Notes under the pieces: generated by a model
Database searches by the model: none
Told to the model about the DNA's origin: nothing
What the model saw: only the letters and a program-made list of their open reading frames with translations
Shown: piece by piece, positions 12,036 through 23,294 of the stretch
Layout of the letters: each line of letters starts with the position of its first letter
How positions within the stretch are numbered: position 1 is the stretch's first letter
NCBI GenBank assembly: GCA_958450365.1
Contig: CAUEEP010000023.1
Coordinates: 1-64,000 of the forward strand
DNA from: Mesorhabditis belari
Taxonomy: Eukaryota; Nematoda; Chromadorea; Rhabditida; Rhabditidae
Reading direction: 5' to 3'
Length of the DNA: 64,000 bases
Position numbers and translations under genes: made by a program

Positions 12036-13955
12036 TCAGTAAAATAAGATGAAAAGATGAAGTTCTTGACAAGAATTTAGACTGTGAACCAAAACAGTTG
12101 CACAATATAAATGGGCATAAATATAGCCTAAGCACCGATTGCATTCCTTTTTGCGTTTTCTCCTTTGCTTATCTTTTGTCTCTTTCGGTTCCTTTCCCTT
12201 TTTCACCTCAAATTGTATCGCATAAGCCTCCATTTTTTGGGAATTCAAAAGATTGCTAAGAAAAAAATGAATTGCTCAATAAATTCGAAAAATCTTTCTA
12301 AAAGTTTAATGCAAAAATTGAAAGAAAATGAAATACTTGGTAAGCAAAGAAGCTGAGAAAATAGAAAAGAAAAGAAAATTAGATTGTCAACTTGAAATTT
12401 AGTTCACTTTTTCGTATTTTCCATGAAACATATTTAATATGAATTGAATTAGAATTCTCTAAATAAAAGTTATATATTATCTAATTTAAGGAATGCTTAA
12501 GCAAATTTGGGTAACTTTCAAAACAAATTTGAGCAGAAATTGAACTTTTTCTGAAAATTCTTCAAACAGACGTATAACTAAAGCAATTAGACAAATTGAG
12601 CTGAAAATTTTGCCAAGAATTTCAAGTCTAAAGGCCTTTTATTTCTTTTGGAATCTTCAATCTTCCGCTTCAACTACTTAGACGATAAAGGCTTAAATGA
12701 TTCCAACAACTATTCCTGGAAATGACTCATTAGAAATAACAGCAACTATAGACACGTCTACTTACTTTGATTTATGTAAAAAAGCTAATTTCAGATAACG
12801 GCATCGAATGCTTCGTCGCCTAGGGTTCGGGTTCACTCTGGAAACCGAAGAATCCCCATTCCCTCGAATATTTCAAGTAAGTTCATGAATATTTTCACTT
12901 TTTTTGCGATATTTTATGTCACTGAGTATTCATTGGGTGAAGCATTGACCTCAATCAGTGCTTTGAGCATATTTCTGGACGGATAAATGGTAATCAGCCA
13001 ACTTCAACTTTTTTAAACAATTGGATGATTCTTTCCAGATTCAACTCTTTACCTTTGATGCATGGGATGTCATTATTCAAATAATGGGTTTCAAATTCAT
13101 GGAGAATCGTTCACTATCGAGTTCCCATTTCACACGGGATAATAGGGCCGTCATATCATCAAGAAATTTGGTGAGTAGTTTGAAAAGTGACAACATAGGC
13201 ATCAAAAATTTATGTACAACAAGGATTTTACAAGTTTTGTTTAATGTTCAATCGATGAAGGAGAGGATCGAGACTTCAATTTTACCATAAATGTGGTTGC
13301 TAACAAGAATAGTGCAAAATCTGGGTTTGTCTTTAAAATGAGTCCAATAATACTATAATAATTAATAAGAACATGTTGAAATTGGCATTTAAAACAGAAC
13401 TTTTTCTGAACTATTTAATCCATTTTTATTTCCACTTTCAGGTAGACAAGTGTCTCTATTAGTTTGGTGTCAATGTGAATATTCAGCTTCTCGATGCACT
13501 GTTTCCTCGCCAACATCAACCAATCACATCATCATCAACTCTGTTTTCATTTTTTCAATGAACGCTCTTTTTATTTTTATTTTTCTTTGCCTTATTTAGT
13601 CAATTTTTGGATGAATTTTTCATTTTTTTGTAAAAAGACATTGAATTTGAGTGAACAAATTGGAGAACTTGTCAAAACCAGTCAACAATTGAATTCTTTA
13701 AATAATTTGCTTTACAATCAGTTCGAAATAGCGGTTTTATTTAAGAAATGCTAACATACAAATACCTCAATTTCAAAAGCAAAGTCTTCTGACGCAAGAA
13801 TCACCGATGACGTGGCTGAAAGAGATCATTTTCCTGTTGGCAAACGCTTAAGAAATGCTTAACCCAAGATTTTGAGACACGAAAAGACAGGAATGACAAA
13901 GAAAAATAGATAAATAGAAAAATATCGGTGAATTCTCAATTCAAAGCTATAGGAA
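12036..13955 (+). other. Intergenic region with possible exons of an unrecognised gene
   Basis: Bases 12036-12350 are the radical SAM upstream region, also found at 28985-29352 and 35640-35945. Further right are open segments with plausible splice sites: one near 12798-12872 (TLETEESPFPRIF), one at 13039-13170 (starting IQLFTFDAWDVIIQ, donor GTGAGT), and one near 13441-13600 resembling a degraded copy of the last lipase exon (CEYSASRC against ITEYAASGC). They may be remnants of a second lipase-type gene. No complete model could be built. Confidence 0.3.
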
Positions 13956-15369
13956 ATGTTTGAAGGATTTGCTTTTTTCATATTTTCTTTCCAACTCCTC
14001 GTTCTTGGCTACAAGCAAGCAGTCGTCAGTTTTCATTAAATCTCAAATCTCATTTTTCTTTTTCAGAACAAAATCACAATCAACCCTGTTTACGAAGAGA
14101 AAACAGCTCGTCGCTTCTTTGATCTCGCTGCTGCTAGCTATTTAAGCTATGATAATGTAAATCTAGATAAATTCTTCGAGAAACTGTCATGGGATTACGA
14201 TTATTCAATGAAAATTGCTGGTTCAGCTGTGTGTGATGAGGTTAATTGAAAAAAAATCCATCATCAATCAGCATTATAGCTTAGAAACGAATGCCAAATG
14301 TATGTGGCTTATTCAGCGATGAGAAATAACTATGTAATCGCTTTTTCGGGTATTAATGAATCCGCATGGAGTAGAGGGCGTTTACTTTCAAGCAGATATA
14401 ATCCATTCATTACTGGTTAGGTAAAGAGTTGATGTTACAAAATTGTTGATTTCAGGGAGTGAAAATTCTGAAGGTTATGTGGAACATTACTTCAATGAGG
14501 GGGTACAATCACTTTGGCAAACGATTGTTGATTATACTGAGTAAGGATTTTTACCAATCATTAAAATACATGCCAACTTTAGGACACGCAATAAGGACAC
14601 AACTTTCTACATCACTGGACATTCATTTGGTGGAGCGATGGCTTCGATCACAGCCGCGAGGCTTTATCTTGAGGATCTTGTCACTTCTAAGGAAAAGGTT
14701 CAAAACAATCACTCATTTGTCACTTACTATTAGGTTTCAAGTAAGCAAAAACAATTTCAGATCCAATTAATCACTTTCGGTCAACCTCGTACATGGGATT
14801 ATGATGCGGCTGAAGCACTCAAGAGATCGGTTCCCTATAAATGGAGAGTTGTTCACTACAGAGATCCCATTCCACAAGGATTATCGATTGAAGGAAAAGA
14901 ATGTTCAGACGAACTACTGAATGAGGGAAAAGTGTGTCCATATCATCATACACAAGAGATTTGGTGAGGAGTTTGAATATCTGCAGGTCCAGTGACTCTA
15001 AAATCGTCACAATAGCTAGTCTTGACAATCATTAAGATTCAGGTACAATGACGATTTCACGAGTTATGATTCTTGTTCAACGGATGATGGAGAGGACACT
15101 GAATGCAGTGCGGGACTCCGGATGAGTCAGTCTGGCTCGGTATATGTAATTTCAGCACTTGTTTACAAGCTAAAGTTGTGGCTAATCAATAAAAGGTGAC
15201 GAATTGTTTGAATCTTTAGATTTACGAGCATTTTCATTACTTTGGTGTCAACATTACTGAGTATGCAGCTTCTGGATGCGGTGTTGCCCCAACCACCATC
15301 ACACATTTCACTTATAGCTCACAATCAGTTTTTGGCTATTCAATGCAAACCCTTTCCCCTAACCCATGA
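13956..15369 (+). CDS. Secreted class 3 lipase (Lipase_3), eight exons
   Basis: Predicted triacylglycerol lipase of the alpha/beta-hydrolase class 3 family. Exons 13956-14024, 14067-14240, 14280-14415, 14456-14540, 14583-14697, 14761-14963, 15043-15139 and 15220-15369 join to 1029 nt, or 342 residues. Residues 1-20 (MFEGFAFFIFSFQLLVLG) form a signal peptide, so the enzyme is probably secreted into the gut or outside. The nucleophile elbow ITGHSFGGAMA holds the catalytic serine, VVHYRDPIP supplies the likely aspartate, and the histidine is likely in EHFHYFG. YHHTQEIWY is also typical of nematode family members. Cysteines in the last third suggest disulfides. The gene is complete and single copy here, apart from a possible degraded exon at 13.5 kb. 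It ends convergent with the unknown gene at 15.37 kb. Confidence 0.85.
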
Positions 15370-15800
15370 AAAATCTCGATGTTATACAAAAGAATTTCAT
15401 CAAAATTCGCATCTACCTTCAATTTTTCTTCCCATTGGGCGAGTAGGCGTTGATTTTTGGCTTTGTTAGATTTTGTTTTCTCGGTTTAGGACACTCTTTT
15501 CAGAGTGAACAGGTTTTTCACCGCTCGAACCAGTTAGGTTGAAAAAGATTTCAGAAAAATGAAAAATTGCTTGATTCTCGGTTTCATCAACTAGAATTTC
15601 TTCAAAGGTTCCATTAGAACGGATTGATTTCAAAAGATACTTTTGATCATTTCTCCTCTTAGCGTTATTTTGTAAGCTTTCGTTGCCTGAAGTTTTTGCA
15701 ACATCCAGATTTGACACACCTTGTTTTTACAGCAACTCATCCACCTCTAGAACCATAACTCTTATTTTGCAAGCATCTAATGCATTCACACGTTGTCTAT
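15370..15800 (-). pseudogene. Unrecognised gene, disrupted copy
   Basis: A reverse-strand frame beginning around SNLDVAKT and continuing through FEEILVDETENQAIFHF matches the forward copy at 41165-41518. Here the frame hits a stop just after VLNRENKI, where the other copy reads on into YAKNQRLLAQW, because of a small indel. It overlaps the end of the lipase gene tail to tail. Function is unknown; it may be the 3' part of the neighbouring kinase gene. Confidence 0.45.
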
Positions 15801-15984
15801 AGTTTTTCTTTGTACATCTAAACATTTCTAAATGTTCAGTGGTTAAGTGGATCAAACTCACTTTTTACATTGTTTTTATTTACAAAAAAACTACAAGTCA
15901 ATCTGCGCTTTACCTCGAAAATGCTTGCTGTAACACCATACAATGAGTGATAATTTGGAAACTTCCTGTGAGAAAAATAGATGG

Positions 15985-16300
15985 ATTTTTTTCAATCTCT
16001 TCTTCAACAGCCAAACTCGAGAGAATCTCGAGAGCCATATGATCAAAAGTTCCAACTTGTAGGCCTGACTGAATCTTTGAATTCTTTAACTACTCCGAAG
16101 TCGCCGAGTTTGATCATGTAAAAACAATTGGAGAAAAAAGCTATTTTATAACTATTTTAGTTTTTTAGAACGAATCACAAACTTAGTCGGGTTGATGTCC
16201 CGATGCACTTCTCTTTTCTCACCCAAATACACCAAAGCCAAAAAGATTTGATGCGTCCATTTTTGGTGCGTCCAATCGAGTAAAAAAAGCTTTTCGTCAA
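15985..16300 (-). pseudogene. Protein kinase fragment, copy 1
   Basis: On the reverse strand the segment encodes kinase-like motifs: VHRDINPTKFVI (catalytic loop HRD), then MIKLGDFGVVKEF (DFG) after a short intron, then TFDYMALEIL, where kinases have an APE-type motif but here ALE. The N-lobe is missing. The same fragment lies forward at 40630-40935. The order and spacing resemble a casein-kinase-like catalytic core, but it is too short to assign. Confidence 0.55.
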
Positions 16301-16568
16301 AAATAACTAAATCTCCAACAAGTACTTTTATTCATGAATCACAAAGCTATCGTAGAAATCATTTCCTTTCTTGGGTGCACGGAAACCAAGAAAAACCAAT
16401 AATCTTTGATTATCGCCGATTCGTTGCCCGGGTGTTTTATTTGTTGAATTGAGGCCCTTTGTCGAAATAAAAACAACCGAGCCGTTTTTGTGACTCCCCA
16501 GGGATAATTGTGGGTGCACTGTACGTAAAACATTTCAAGTCCGATTTTTGAAAAATTTTTTGAAATTT

Positions 16569-16571
16569 TTG

Positions 16572-16610
<39 letters not shown>
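16569..16610. repeat. Poly(A) tract of about 40 bases at an Str gene start
   Basis: A run of about 40 A sits between AAATTTTTG and AAATTTTTC. The homologous sequence near 40340-40360 has no such tract and instead carries the ATG-containing start of the first Str exon. Confidence 0.9.
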
Positions 16611-16613
<3 letters not shown>

Positions 16614-16616
16614 TCA

Positions 16617-19150
16617 AACTGGAATGTTGGCCAATCTCAGTGGATTTATGCATGTGCCGGAACGGGGATCGGCTTGAATTTTCTGCTTCTATATTTGATT
16701 TTCACTGATTCGAATGTGAGTTTGCATAGAAAATATAAAACTGAACCCTATTACAGCATGGCAGAGATGGATATCGTCGCATGTTGGCCATCGTCAGTTG
16801 TTACAATATTTACTACGCTGTTGTGCATTGCGTGATGGAAGTGGTGAGTAAATTTTGTCAAAGCTAGATACAAAGGAAAGGAGTTAAGAAGAATGTAAGA
16901 ATTTAAAGTGTGTTCCAGGACAGCCATGGCATGATGCAAATTAGCTCAGACTTTACTCTAACGCTGAACAGTTTCCCAAGCTTGTTCAAGACTTGATACT
17001 TGATACAAAGGTTTTGGGGTGAAGGAGCTAAGAAGAATGTGAGGGGCTAGAGTGACTTCCAGAAAAGCCATACATAATGTAAATTAGCTCAAAACATTAA
17101 TCTAACACTAAACAAAGTCCCAATCTTGTACTCAAACTGTTCCTCGATGGAAAGTTTTTGAACGTGAAGGAGTTAAGAAGTGTTAGAGGGAGAATAAAGT
17201 GAGTTACAGGACCGCGATATCCTTATGAAATGGATAGAATCTTCGATCCAAACACTGAATAGTTTCCCAATCTTGTTCTTGAGCTGATACTGATACAAAG
17301 ATTTTGAAGCAAGAAGAGTTAAAAATGAAAGGGGGGGCTAAAGTGACTTCCAGGACAGACATAGCATAATGAGATGGATCGAAACTTCAAGCTGAACACT
17401 AAATAGTTTCCCAATCTTGTTCGGGAGCTGATACTTGATAAAAAGCTTTTGAAGGTAAAGGAGTTAAGAAGAATGTGAGGGGCTAGAGTGACTTCCAGAA
17501 CAGCCATACATTATGTAAATTAGCTCAAAACTTTAACCTAATACTGAACAACTTCCCAATCTTGTTCCGAGTTACTTTATACAGATTTAAAAATCTGTAT
17601 AAAGATGAGCGAAAAGAAAGAGAAGGGGCTAGAGTGAGTTCCAGAACAACCATAGCATGGAGAAAATAAGCATGAAACTTCAACTAAACACTAAAAAGTT
17701 CCCCAATCTTGTTCTGAAGCTTGTTACTGGTACAAAAGCCTTTGAAGGTGAAGGGGTTAAAAATGAGAAGGGACTAAATTGAGTTCCAGAACAGCCATGC
17801 ATGATGTAAATAGCTTCAAAACTTTAATCTAACACTAAACAACTCTCCAATCTTTTTCCGAGTTTACACTTGACTTACGAAATTTTCCTCAAACTTTCCC
17901 AATGAAAAACTTTCTCGACTTCCGATCGCATTCAGGGAATCCTCATCGATTCAAGTGGATTTCTCGCCTTCAGTTATTCTTGTGCCCGTTTCGGCTACTG
18001 GGTCTCGTTTTTTGCCATCCAGGTTTAGATTTTAAAGATTTTGAATGAAAATTTAAATAATTTTTTTTCAGCTCTACAGTATTTCTTTTGTCATCTCCCT
18101 ATTGCTCTTAACAATTCACTGCCTTTATCGCTATGTGAAAATCTCTGGGTATCTAAAAATCTTCATCAACAATCTGAAAAGTTTAGGAAGTTCAAAAATC
18201 TCTTCTCGAGATGGCCTTATCTGATTTCTTTGATTCTAGTTCATATTTTGTTGGGTGTTCTAGATGTTTTCTTCACAACATTAACAATGAGGGTAAGCAA
18301 AAATAGAAACACATCCGTTCTGGCACACTCGCGTCCAATTTTTAGCCAAGCCCTGAAAGAGATGAAATCAGTCGAGTGGCATTGTTGCAACGCTACAATT
18401 TGAGCATCGACCAATTGGGATATTTGGGGCCAGTGTACAAGGTTTGATAAAAGGAAACTGTGCTTAAAAATAGAATTTCAGCTAACTAATACAAGTGGCT
18501 CTTGGGTGTATGTCTGGCCGAGTATCATCAGCACAATGAGTACGGTGACTCTACAAGTGATCGTCTATTGCGCAACTTGTGTATGCGGGGTTCAGCTGTG
18601 AGTCTTTCTAAAGAAAACTTGAGTCGAATCGAAATTTAGATACATTTTTGTGCGAAAAGCCCTTGTCAGCAATCGATCAAAATCGATGAACATGCAACTT
18701 TTGCGTTTATTGATGATACAGGTAAAAGAGCGATCTCTCAACCAAAGTCTAGTTTTCCAGGCAATCACTCCACTCATTTTTGAGTATATCCCATTTTTCG
18801 CTACATTGTTCGGTGGATTCATTGGTTAGTCGTTAAAAAAATTTTTTTAATGTGTTTTTCAGGACTTCCCTTGGACGAGGCTTCGTTTTACATCCCAATT
18901 TTGGTCTCCTGTTATTCAGCCTCAGAGGCGACAATGACAATTTTCGGTTTTACAGTAAGTCTTTAAAGTGAAAAGACTTTCAAATCCATCAGCTATTTAG
19001 ATATATCGTGAAAGGCTCCTCAGAGTGGGTTCTTTGCCTGCGAAGGCAATTCGAGCATCAAAAAAGGAAAGCCCACCACCTATCAGTTTGCGATCGAAAT
19101 CTCTTCCAGTTATACACAGATCGTCAACTAAGGGGCAACTTAATAAATGA
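16617..19150 (+). CDS. Str-like serpentine chemoreceptor (7TM GPCR), eleven exons, start codon lost or unclear
   Basis: Predicted nematode chemosensory receptor. Exon 1 ends at 16715; then 16757-16843, 17936-18022, 18072-18148, 18187-18292, 18346-18441, 18482-18597, 18640-18721, 18761-18824, 18863-18954 and 19001-19150. Exons 2-11 sum to 957 nt (319 codons) with all phases agreeing. Features include the first membrane segment GIGLNFLLLYLIF, a TIHCLYRYV segment typical of Str/Srj receptors, a late segment ITPLIFEYIPFFA and a basic tail. Intron 2 holds seven units of a satellite. In the partial copy at 40.3 kb exon 1 begins MDSSWNVGQ, but here the ATG-bearing bases are replaced by a poly(A) tract, so this copy needs another start or is a recent pseudogene. 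Confidence 0.7.
16860..17880. repeat. About seven tandem units of a ~145-bp satellite inside Str intron 2
   Basis: The phrase TTCCCAATCTTGTTC recurs about every 140-150 bp (near 16974, 17108, 17270, 17410, 17560, 17702, 17850). Each is followed by GAGCTGATACTTGATACAAAG and then GTTAAGAAGAATGTGAGGGG. Units are diverged. Arrays of the same unit in reverse orientation are at 19450-20125 and 39270-40085. Confidence 0.8.
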
Positions 19151-19449
19151 TTGATGTAGTAAATTTTTCTCTTATTTATGATTGATCGGGTGCATCGCTC
19201 TAAATTTCTCCTTTATTGATAAATCATAGATCTCACCGATAGTAAACTTGCTCACAACGCCGGTAACCACGCTTGTCGCGAGACCAATCTGAAATAGCTT
19301 AATCTTAATTGTACCCGTTTTGGTAGTTCTGCAGCTTATCGTAAATTCCGCAACCACGATTTATGCAACCTTTGCATTCAATACATTTTATACCACCAAA
19401 GAACCAAACAAAAAGATTGGGAAGTTTTTCGTTGTTGGGCCAAAGTTTT

Positions 19450-20125
19450 GAACTAATTTGTGTCTTGTTATTGCTATCTGGAACTCACTTTAGCCCCTCT
19501 TATTCTTCTCGACTCCTTTACGTTCAAAAGCTTTGCATCAAGTATCAGTTCGGGAACAAGATTGGGAAGATATTCAGTATTTTGCTTAAAGTTTCAATCC
19601 ATCTTATCATACAGTGTCTATCCTGGAACTCACTCTAGCACCTCTCATTCTTTTCCACTCTCTTGTCTTTAAAACCTTCGTATCGAGTATCAGCTCTTGA
19701 ACAAGATTGGGACGTTGTTTGGTGCTAGATCAAAGTTCTAAGGTGATTTACATAATATATCGCTGTTCTGGAACTCACTCTAGCACCTCTGATTCTTCTC
19801 AACTCTTTTGCCTTTAAAACCTTCGTATCGAGTATCAGCTCTTGAACAAGATTGGGACGTTGTTTGGTGCTAGATCAAAGTTCTAAGGTGATCTGCATAG
19901 TATATGGCTATTCTGGAAATCACTCTAGTCCCTCACCTTTTTCTTAACTCCTTCACCATTAAAAGCTTTGCATCAAGTATCAAGCTCAAGAACAAGATTG
20001 GGATAGTTGTTTAGTGTTAGATTAAAGTTTTGAGGTGATCAGGTATGGCTGTCCTGGAGCACACTCTAGCCTCTCTAATCCCAAACCCTTCACCTTCAAA
20101 AGTTTTGTATTGCGTATCAGTTTGA
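19450..20125. repeat. Satellite array, about four reverse-oriented units downstream of the Str gene
   Basis: GAACAAGATTGGGA recurs near 19556, 19697, 19849 and 19995 with the rest of the ~145-bp unit, as the reverse complement of the intronic array at 16.9-17.9 kb. The Str gene is thus bracketed by inverted satellite arrays. The stretch holds no gene. Confidence 0.75.
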
Positions 20126-20711
20126 AAACGGGGAATTGAGGGCAAAGATGATTAAGAAAGAAAAGTAGAGAAGGTAGACCGGACAATATAAAACAAAAGA
20201 ACAATTACAAAAAAGAAAAACTACCGTTAACAGGACTCTGGGCTTGAGAAGAGAAAGGGAAAAGGAAAAATGACAAATGGTGGGACAAATTTCGCACGGT
20301 TACGGCAGCGCAAGTGCAAAATAGAATTGAATTGCCTACGGTAGTGCGCACAATTTAAGAAGGAACAACAATAGAAGATCAAAATACTAGCTTATCACCC
20401 TGAATGCTGGCTGATGGTTATTCACAGGTGATGCCAATTGGGTGAAATTTCGTTCCACGGATGGAGCTTCTTCATGCGAGACGTTGTCTGGTTTGTAACT
20501 CAGTTACAGATACAGTTGTTTCTGCCTTTCCCCTCCACTCTGCCCGTCTGACGCTAACAGAAAAGAACAGAAAAAAGAGGTCCTTTCCTTTCCCTGTCAC
20601 TATGATTCACTTCTTTGCATCTATTCCACATACACACAAAATACTCTTTCTCCTCTTAATTCCCTTTTTACATACCGAATTCAGTATTTCCTTTGAATTT
20701 TATCATTGCAG
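20126..20711. promoter_or_regulatory. Upstream region of the DUF3472 gene with possible trans-splice acceptor
   Basis: No gene was seen. A pyrimidine-rich stretch ends in TTATCATTGCAG at 20700-20711, immediately before the chosen ATG. An AG abutting the start codon is what a nematode spliced-leader acceptor looks like. A cis intron from an unseen upstream exon is the alternative. Confidence 0.35.
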
Positions 20712-22515
20712 ATGCCGAAAGCCAAACTCACCGACTTGTTGAGTTCATTTCGACGGAAATCCAAACACCTTCAAGCTGGAGAAGCAGCAAAAAAGGGCAA
20801 CTCTCCTTCCGTTGAACAGAGGTGAGACAAAAGTTATGCTAAATAAATAATGCATTAGACAGATGTTCTTCTGTTAGCCAAGCAAACTTTTATTTTACAT
20901 TTTGCGACTGGAAACTTTAGCAAAGCCTTTGGGCGAGTTTTGGAATCTCCATTAAATTTCCGTTTCTCTACATATCAAATGTCAACAATATGAATTTAGC
21001 GTAACGGCTGGATCGGTTCCAGCTTGCTCACTTTCCGTTCAACACGACGATCAGCTGTCTACACGAGTTAATAAGGCGACAAAGCGGCTTTGGAATTTTG
21101 GACGCCAAAAGAAGGTTAATTTTAGTTTCATATAAATTTAAGAAGAAAGTTAAATTGTTAGCAAAATTGCAATGATTTTGCTAAAAATTTAACTTTCTAG
21201 TTCACTTTTCCAGGCGGGGAAACTCGTGAAAGAAACGCTCGAAGTGCCACTAGCCGGAAACGCCTTCATCACTCACCGGTCACCCAGTGCATCAGAGACG
21301 ATTTGTGAAAAAGGCCTAGTGCATTGGAACAATGCGGCAACGGTGATCAGCGCCTTTTTCCGAGTCAGCCACCCTGGCCACTTGAGCCTGGGCGTGAAAG
21401 CAAAAGCCGCAACGAGGAGCATGATAAAAGTCTGCTTCAACGGAACCGCCAAAGACATCAGCCTCAACGGAACATCGTTTAAATATTATCATGTCGGCGA
21501 TTTCCCGATTTCCACTCCGGGTTATATCAAAGTGGACATTCAAGGCGTGGGTGAAACTCATACAAATTTCGGCGAACTTTCCCATATTGTTGCATCAGGA
21601 GAGGCCGTTTCGAGCCAATGCATCTACTCGAATAACCCAGAATATTACTATTGGGCACGCCGGGGACCGTCTTGTCACCTAAACTACACGATTCCTACAG
21701 ACGAACACATCAGTTATTATTACAACGAATTGGTGGTCCCGGAAGGCCACGACCGAATCGGCTCCTACTTCATGGCGATTGGTTTCGCCGAGGGGTATTT
21801 CGGCGTTCAGGTGAACTCGGAGTGCGAGAGGAGAATTCTCTTCTCCGTGTGGAGTCCGTGCGAGACGAACTGCCCGAAAGATGTTCGCAAGGACTATCGA
21901 GTCACCCTGAACACGGCTGGTCAAGAAGTGCACACCGGGGTGTTTGGCGGTGAGGGTGTCGGAGGGCAAAGCTACCTGAAATCTCACTGGATTGCCGGCA
22001 GAACCTACAAATTCTTGCTGAACGCGCGGCCGGACAACAGCGGCAACACGGATTACACCGCTTGGTGGGCACCGGGAAACGGGGAATGGAACTTGCTTGC
22101 CAGCTGGAAACGCCCAAAAACGAGCACGTATCTAAAGGGCTTCTACAGCTTTGTCGAGAATTTCAACCCCGACTATGGGCATGAGCACCGGAAAGTCGAA
22201 TTTGAGAACCAGTGGGTGAGAACGGTTTCCGGAAAATGGCTTCCCGTATCGGAGGCTCAGTTCAGCGTCGACGCCACTTACAATAAACAACAACGTGTGG
22301 ATGCCGCCGGTGGAACGAATGGAACATCGTTCTTTCTGGCTAATGGTGGCTTTTTCAGTCACTCCGTCCCTCCAGGCAGCTCTTTCTCCGTGCCGTGCCC
22401 CAATCAACCCCCAGAGATCAGCCTTGGAAATGGCTGCTCCCGTTGCCGACCCGATCTCCCTTCAATCGCGACGAGCGCTCAGCAGAGATGTCTGTGCACG
22501 GCTTTTCTTTGGTGA
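20712..22515 (+). CDS. DUF5077/DUF3472 domain protein, three exons
   Basis: Exons 20712-20821, 21000-21114 and 21214-22515 join in frame to about 508 residues. The first ~75 residues are basic and serine-rich without a signal peptide (MPKAKLTDLLSSFRRKS). From about residue 80 (VPLAGNAFITH) the sequence resembles the DUF5077 beta-sandwich, followed by a DUF3472-like region with aromatic-rich motifs (CHLNYTIPTDEHISYYYNE, FGGEGVGGQSY, GFYSFVENFNPDYG). These domains occur in bacteria and some eukaryotes and are suspected of carbohydrate binding, but no reaction is known. The third exon is one uninterrupted 1.3-kb block, clearly more GC-rich than its surroundings, unlike the many-exon neighbours. 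The last ~30 residues (after NQPPEI) are low-complexity and may be out of the ancestral frame. Confidence 0.7.
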
Positions 22516-22676
22516 GTAGCAAGTTTCATTATTAAAAAAGAATTGCTGTCATTGCAGAGTAAAAGTGCTAAAAGTCTTTCACAAGTGTGGGGGCCCGATC
22601 GCCGACAAGGATCGAATCTTCAGTGTGCCCGGAGACGGATATCAGGAAATGTTGGCTCCTGTTCACACAGATGTTA
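22428..22676 (+). other. Possible alternative-frame 3' exons overlapping the DUF3472 gene
   Basis: From ATG 22428 a second frame (MAAPVADPISLQSRRALS) runs to a GTGAGT donor at 22513. After a ~46-bp intron ending GCAGAG it continues as VKVLKVFHKCGGPIADKD and GDGYQEMLAPVHTDV, until a mariner-derived element cuts it at 22677. This could be the true C-terminus after a frameshift, or a small separate gene. It is not recognised. Confidence 0.35.
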
Positions 22677-23294
22677 TTAGGTTGGAAAGAAAGTTCTCGG
22701 AAAAAGTTTGACTGGAATTTCTTAAAAACGAATTCACTAATTCGAGAACATTTTCTACTATTATTTACTAGTCGACTCCAAGAAATTACTCGTAAAAAAA
22801 AGGAGTGCAGCTTTTCCTTAAAATTTTAGAGATTTTAGGAAAAGTATTACTTTTCAGCTTAAATTCTGATCACTTTTAGCGCCAAAAAGAGAATTCCTTA
22901 TGAGGTAAAGCTAGGATAAATGAGCAATAAGCTCTATAATCTCTATTTTTGACCAAAAATTTTTTTGATGTCATCTTCTTGGCACTGAGTATTTGCTAAA
23001 ATAGATGATTCTGAAAAGTTAAAGCATCAGATAAAATTTGCCTTAATCACAAATTTTCCCTATTTTAAGTACTCGATTTTCGATTTTGAATGAGACCCAT
23101 TGCCTATTAGCCCATTAAAAACTTGTCTAAAGGCTGGTCACTCAAAAAGTGACCAAGTCACTTCAGCTAAAGAAATCGCTTATTTTTTTTAAACTGAAGT
23201 TCACTCTGATTTTTTTAAGCTTATCAACAAATTTGGGAAGAATTCATGACTTGGTTTTTGAGAAATCATGGTGCAAACTTTTTTGCCAACTTAA
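22677..23294. mobile_element. Mariner-derived non-autonomous element
   Basis: The termini TTAGGTTGGAAAGAA and TTTTGCCAACTTAA are flanked by TA (22675-22676 and 23295-23296). Length is 618 bp, with no transposase frame. It matches in reverse orientation the 635-bp element at 26253-26887. Confidence 0.75.

Larger units (their letters stand above)
6395..12075. repeat. Segmental duplication unit 2 (Srh + radical SAM), permuted inverted partner at 52.6-58.2 kb
   Basis: The block carries the Srh chemoreceptor and radical SAM gene A. Its reverse complement is found at 52557-58187, but in circularly permuted order: bases corresponding to 6737 down to 6395 come first (52557-52898), joined directly to 12075 down to 6737 (52899-58187). 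A third, shorter inverted copy of about 8160-12350 is at 28985-33265. Confidence 0.75.

Noticed and set aside
16548..16620. Poly-lysine N-terminus of the Str frame
   Set aside because: It arises from translating the A tract; the sister copy shows a normal start. Treated as an artefact of the tract, not as a real protein segment.
21679..21987. Reverse-strand frames within the DUF3472 exon
   Set aside because: GC-rich exon makes long shadow frames in every phase; only the forward frame has domain-like sequence.
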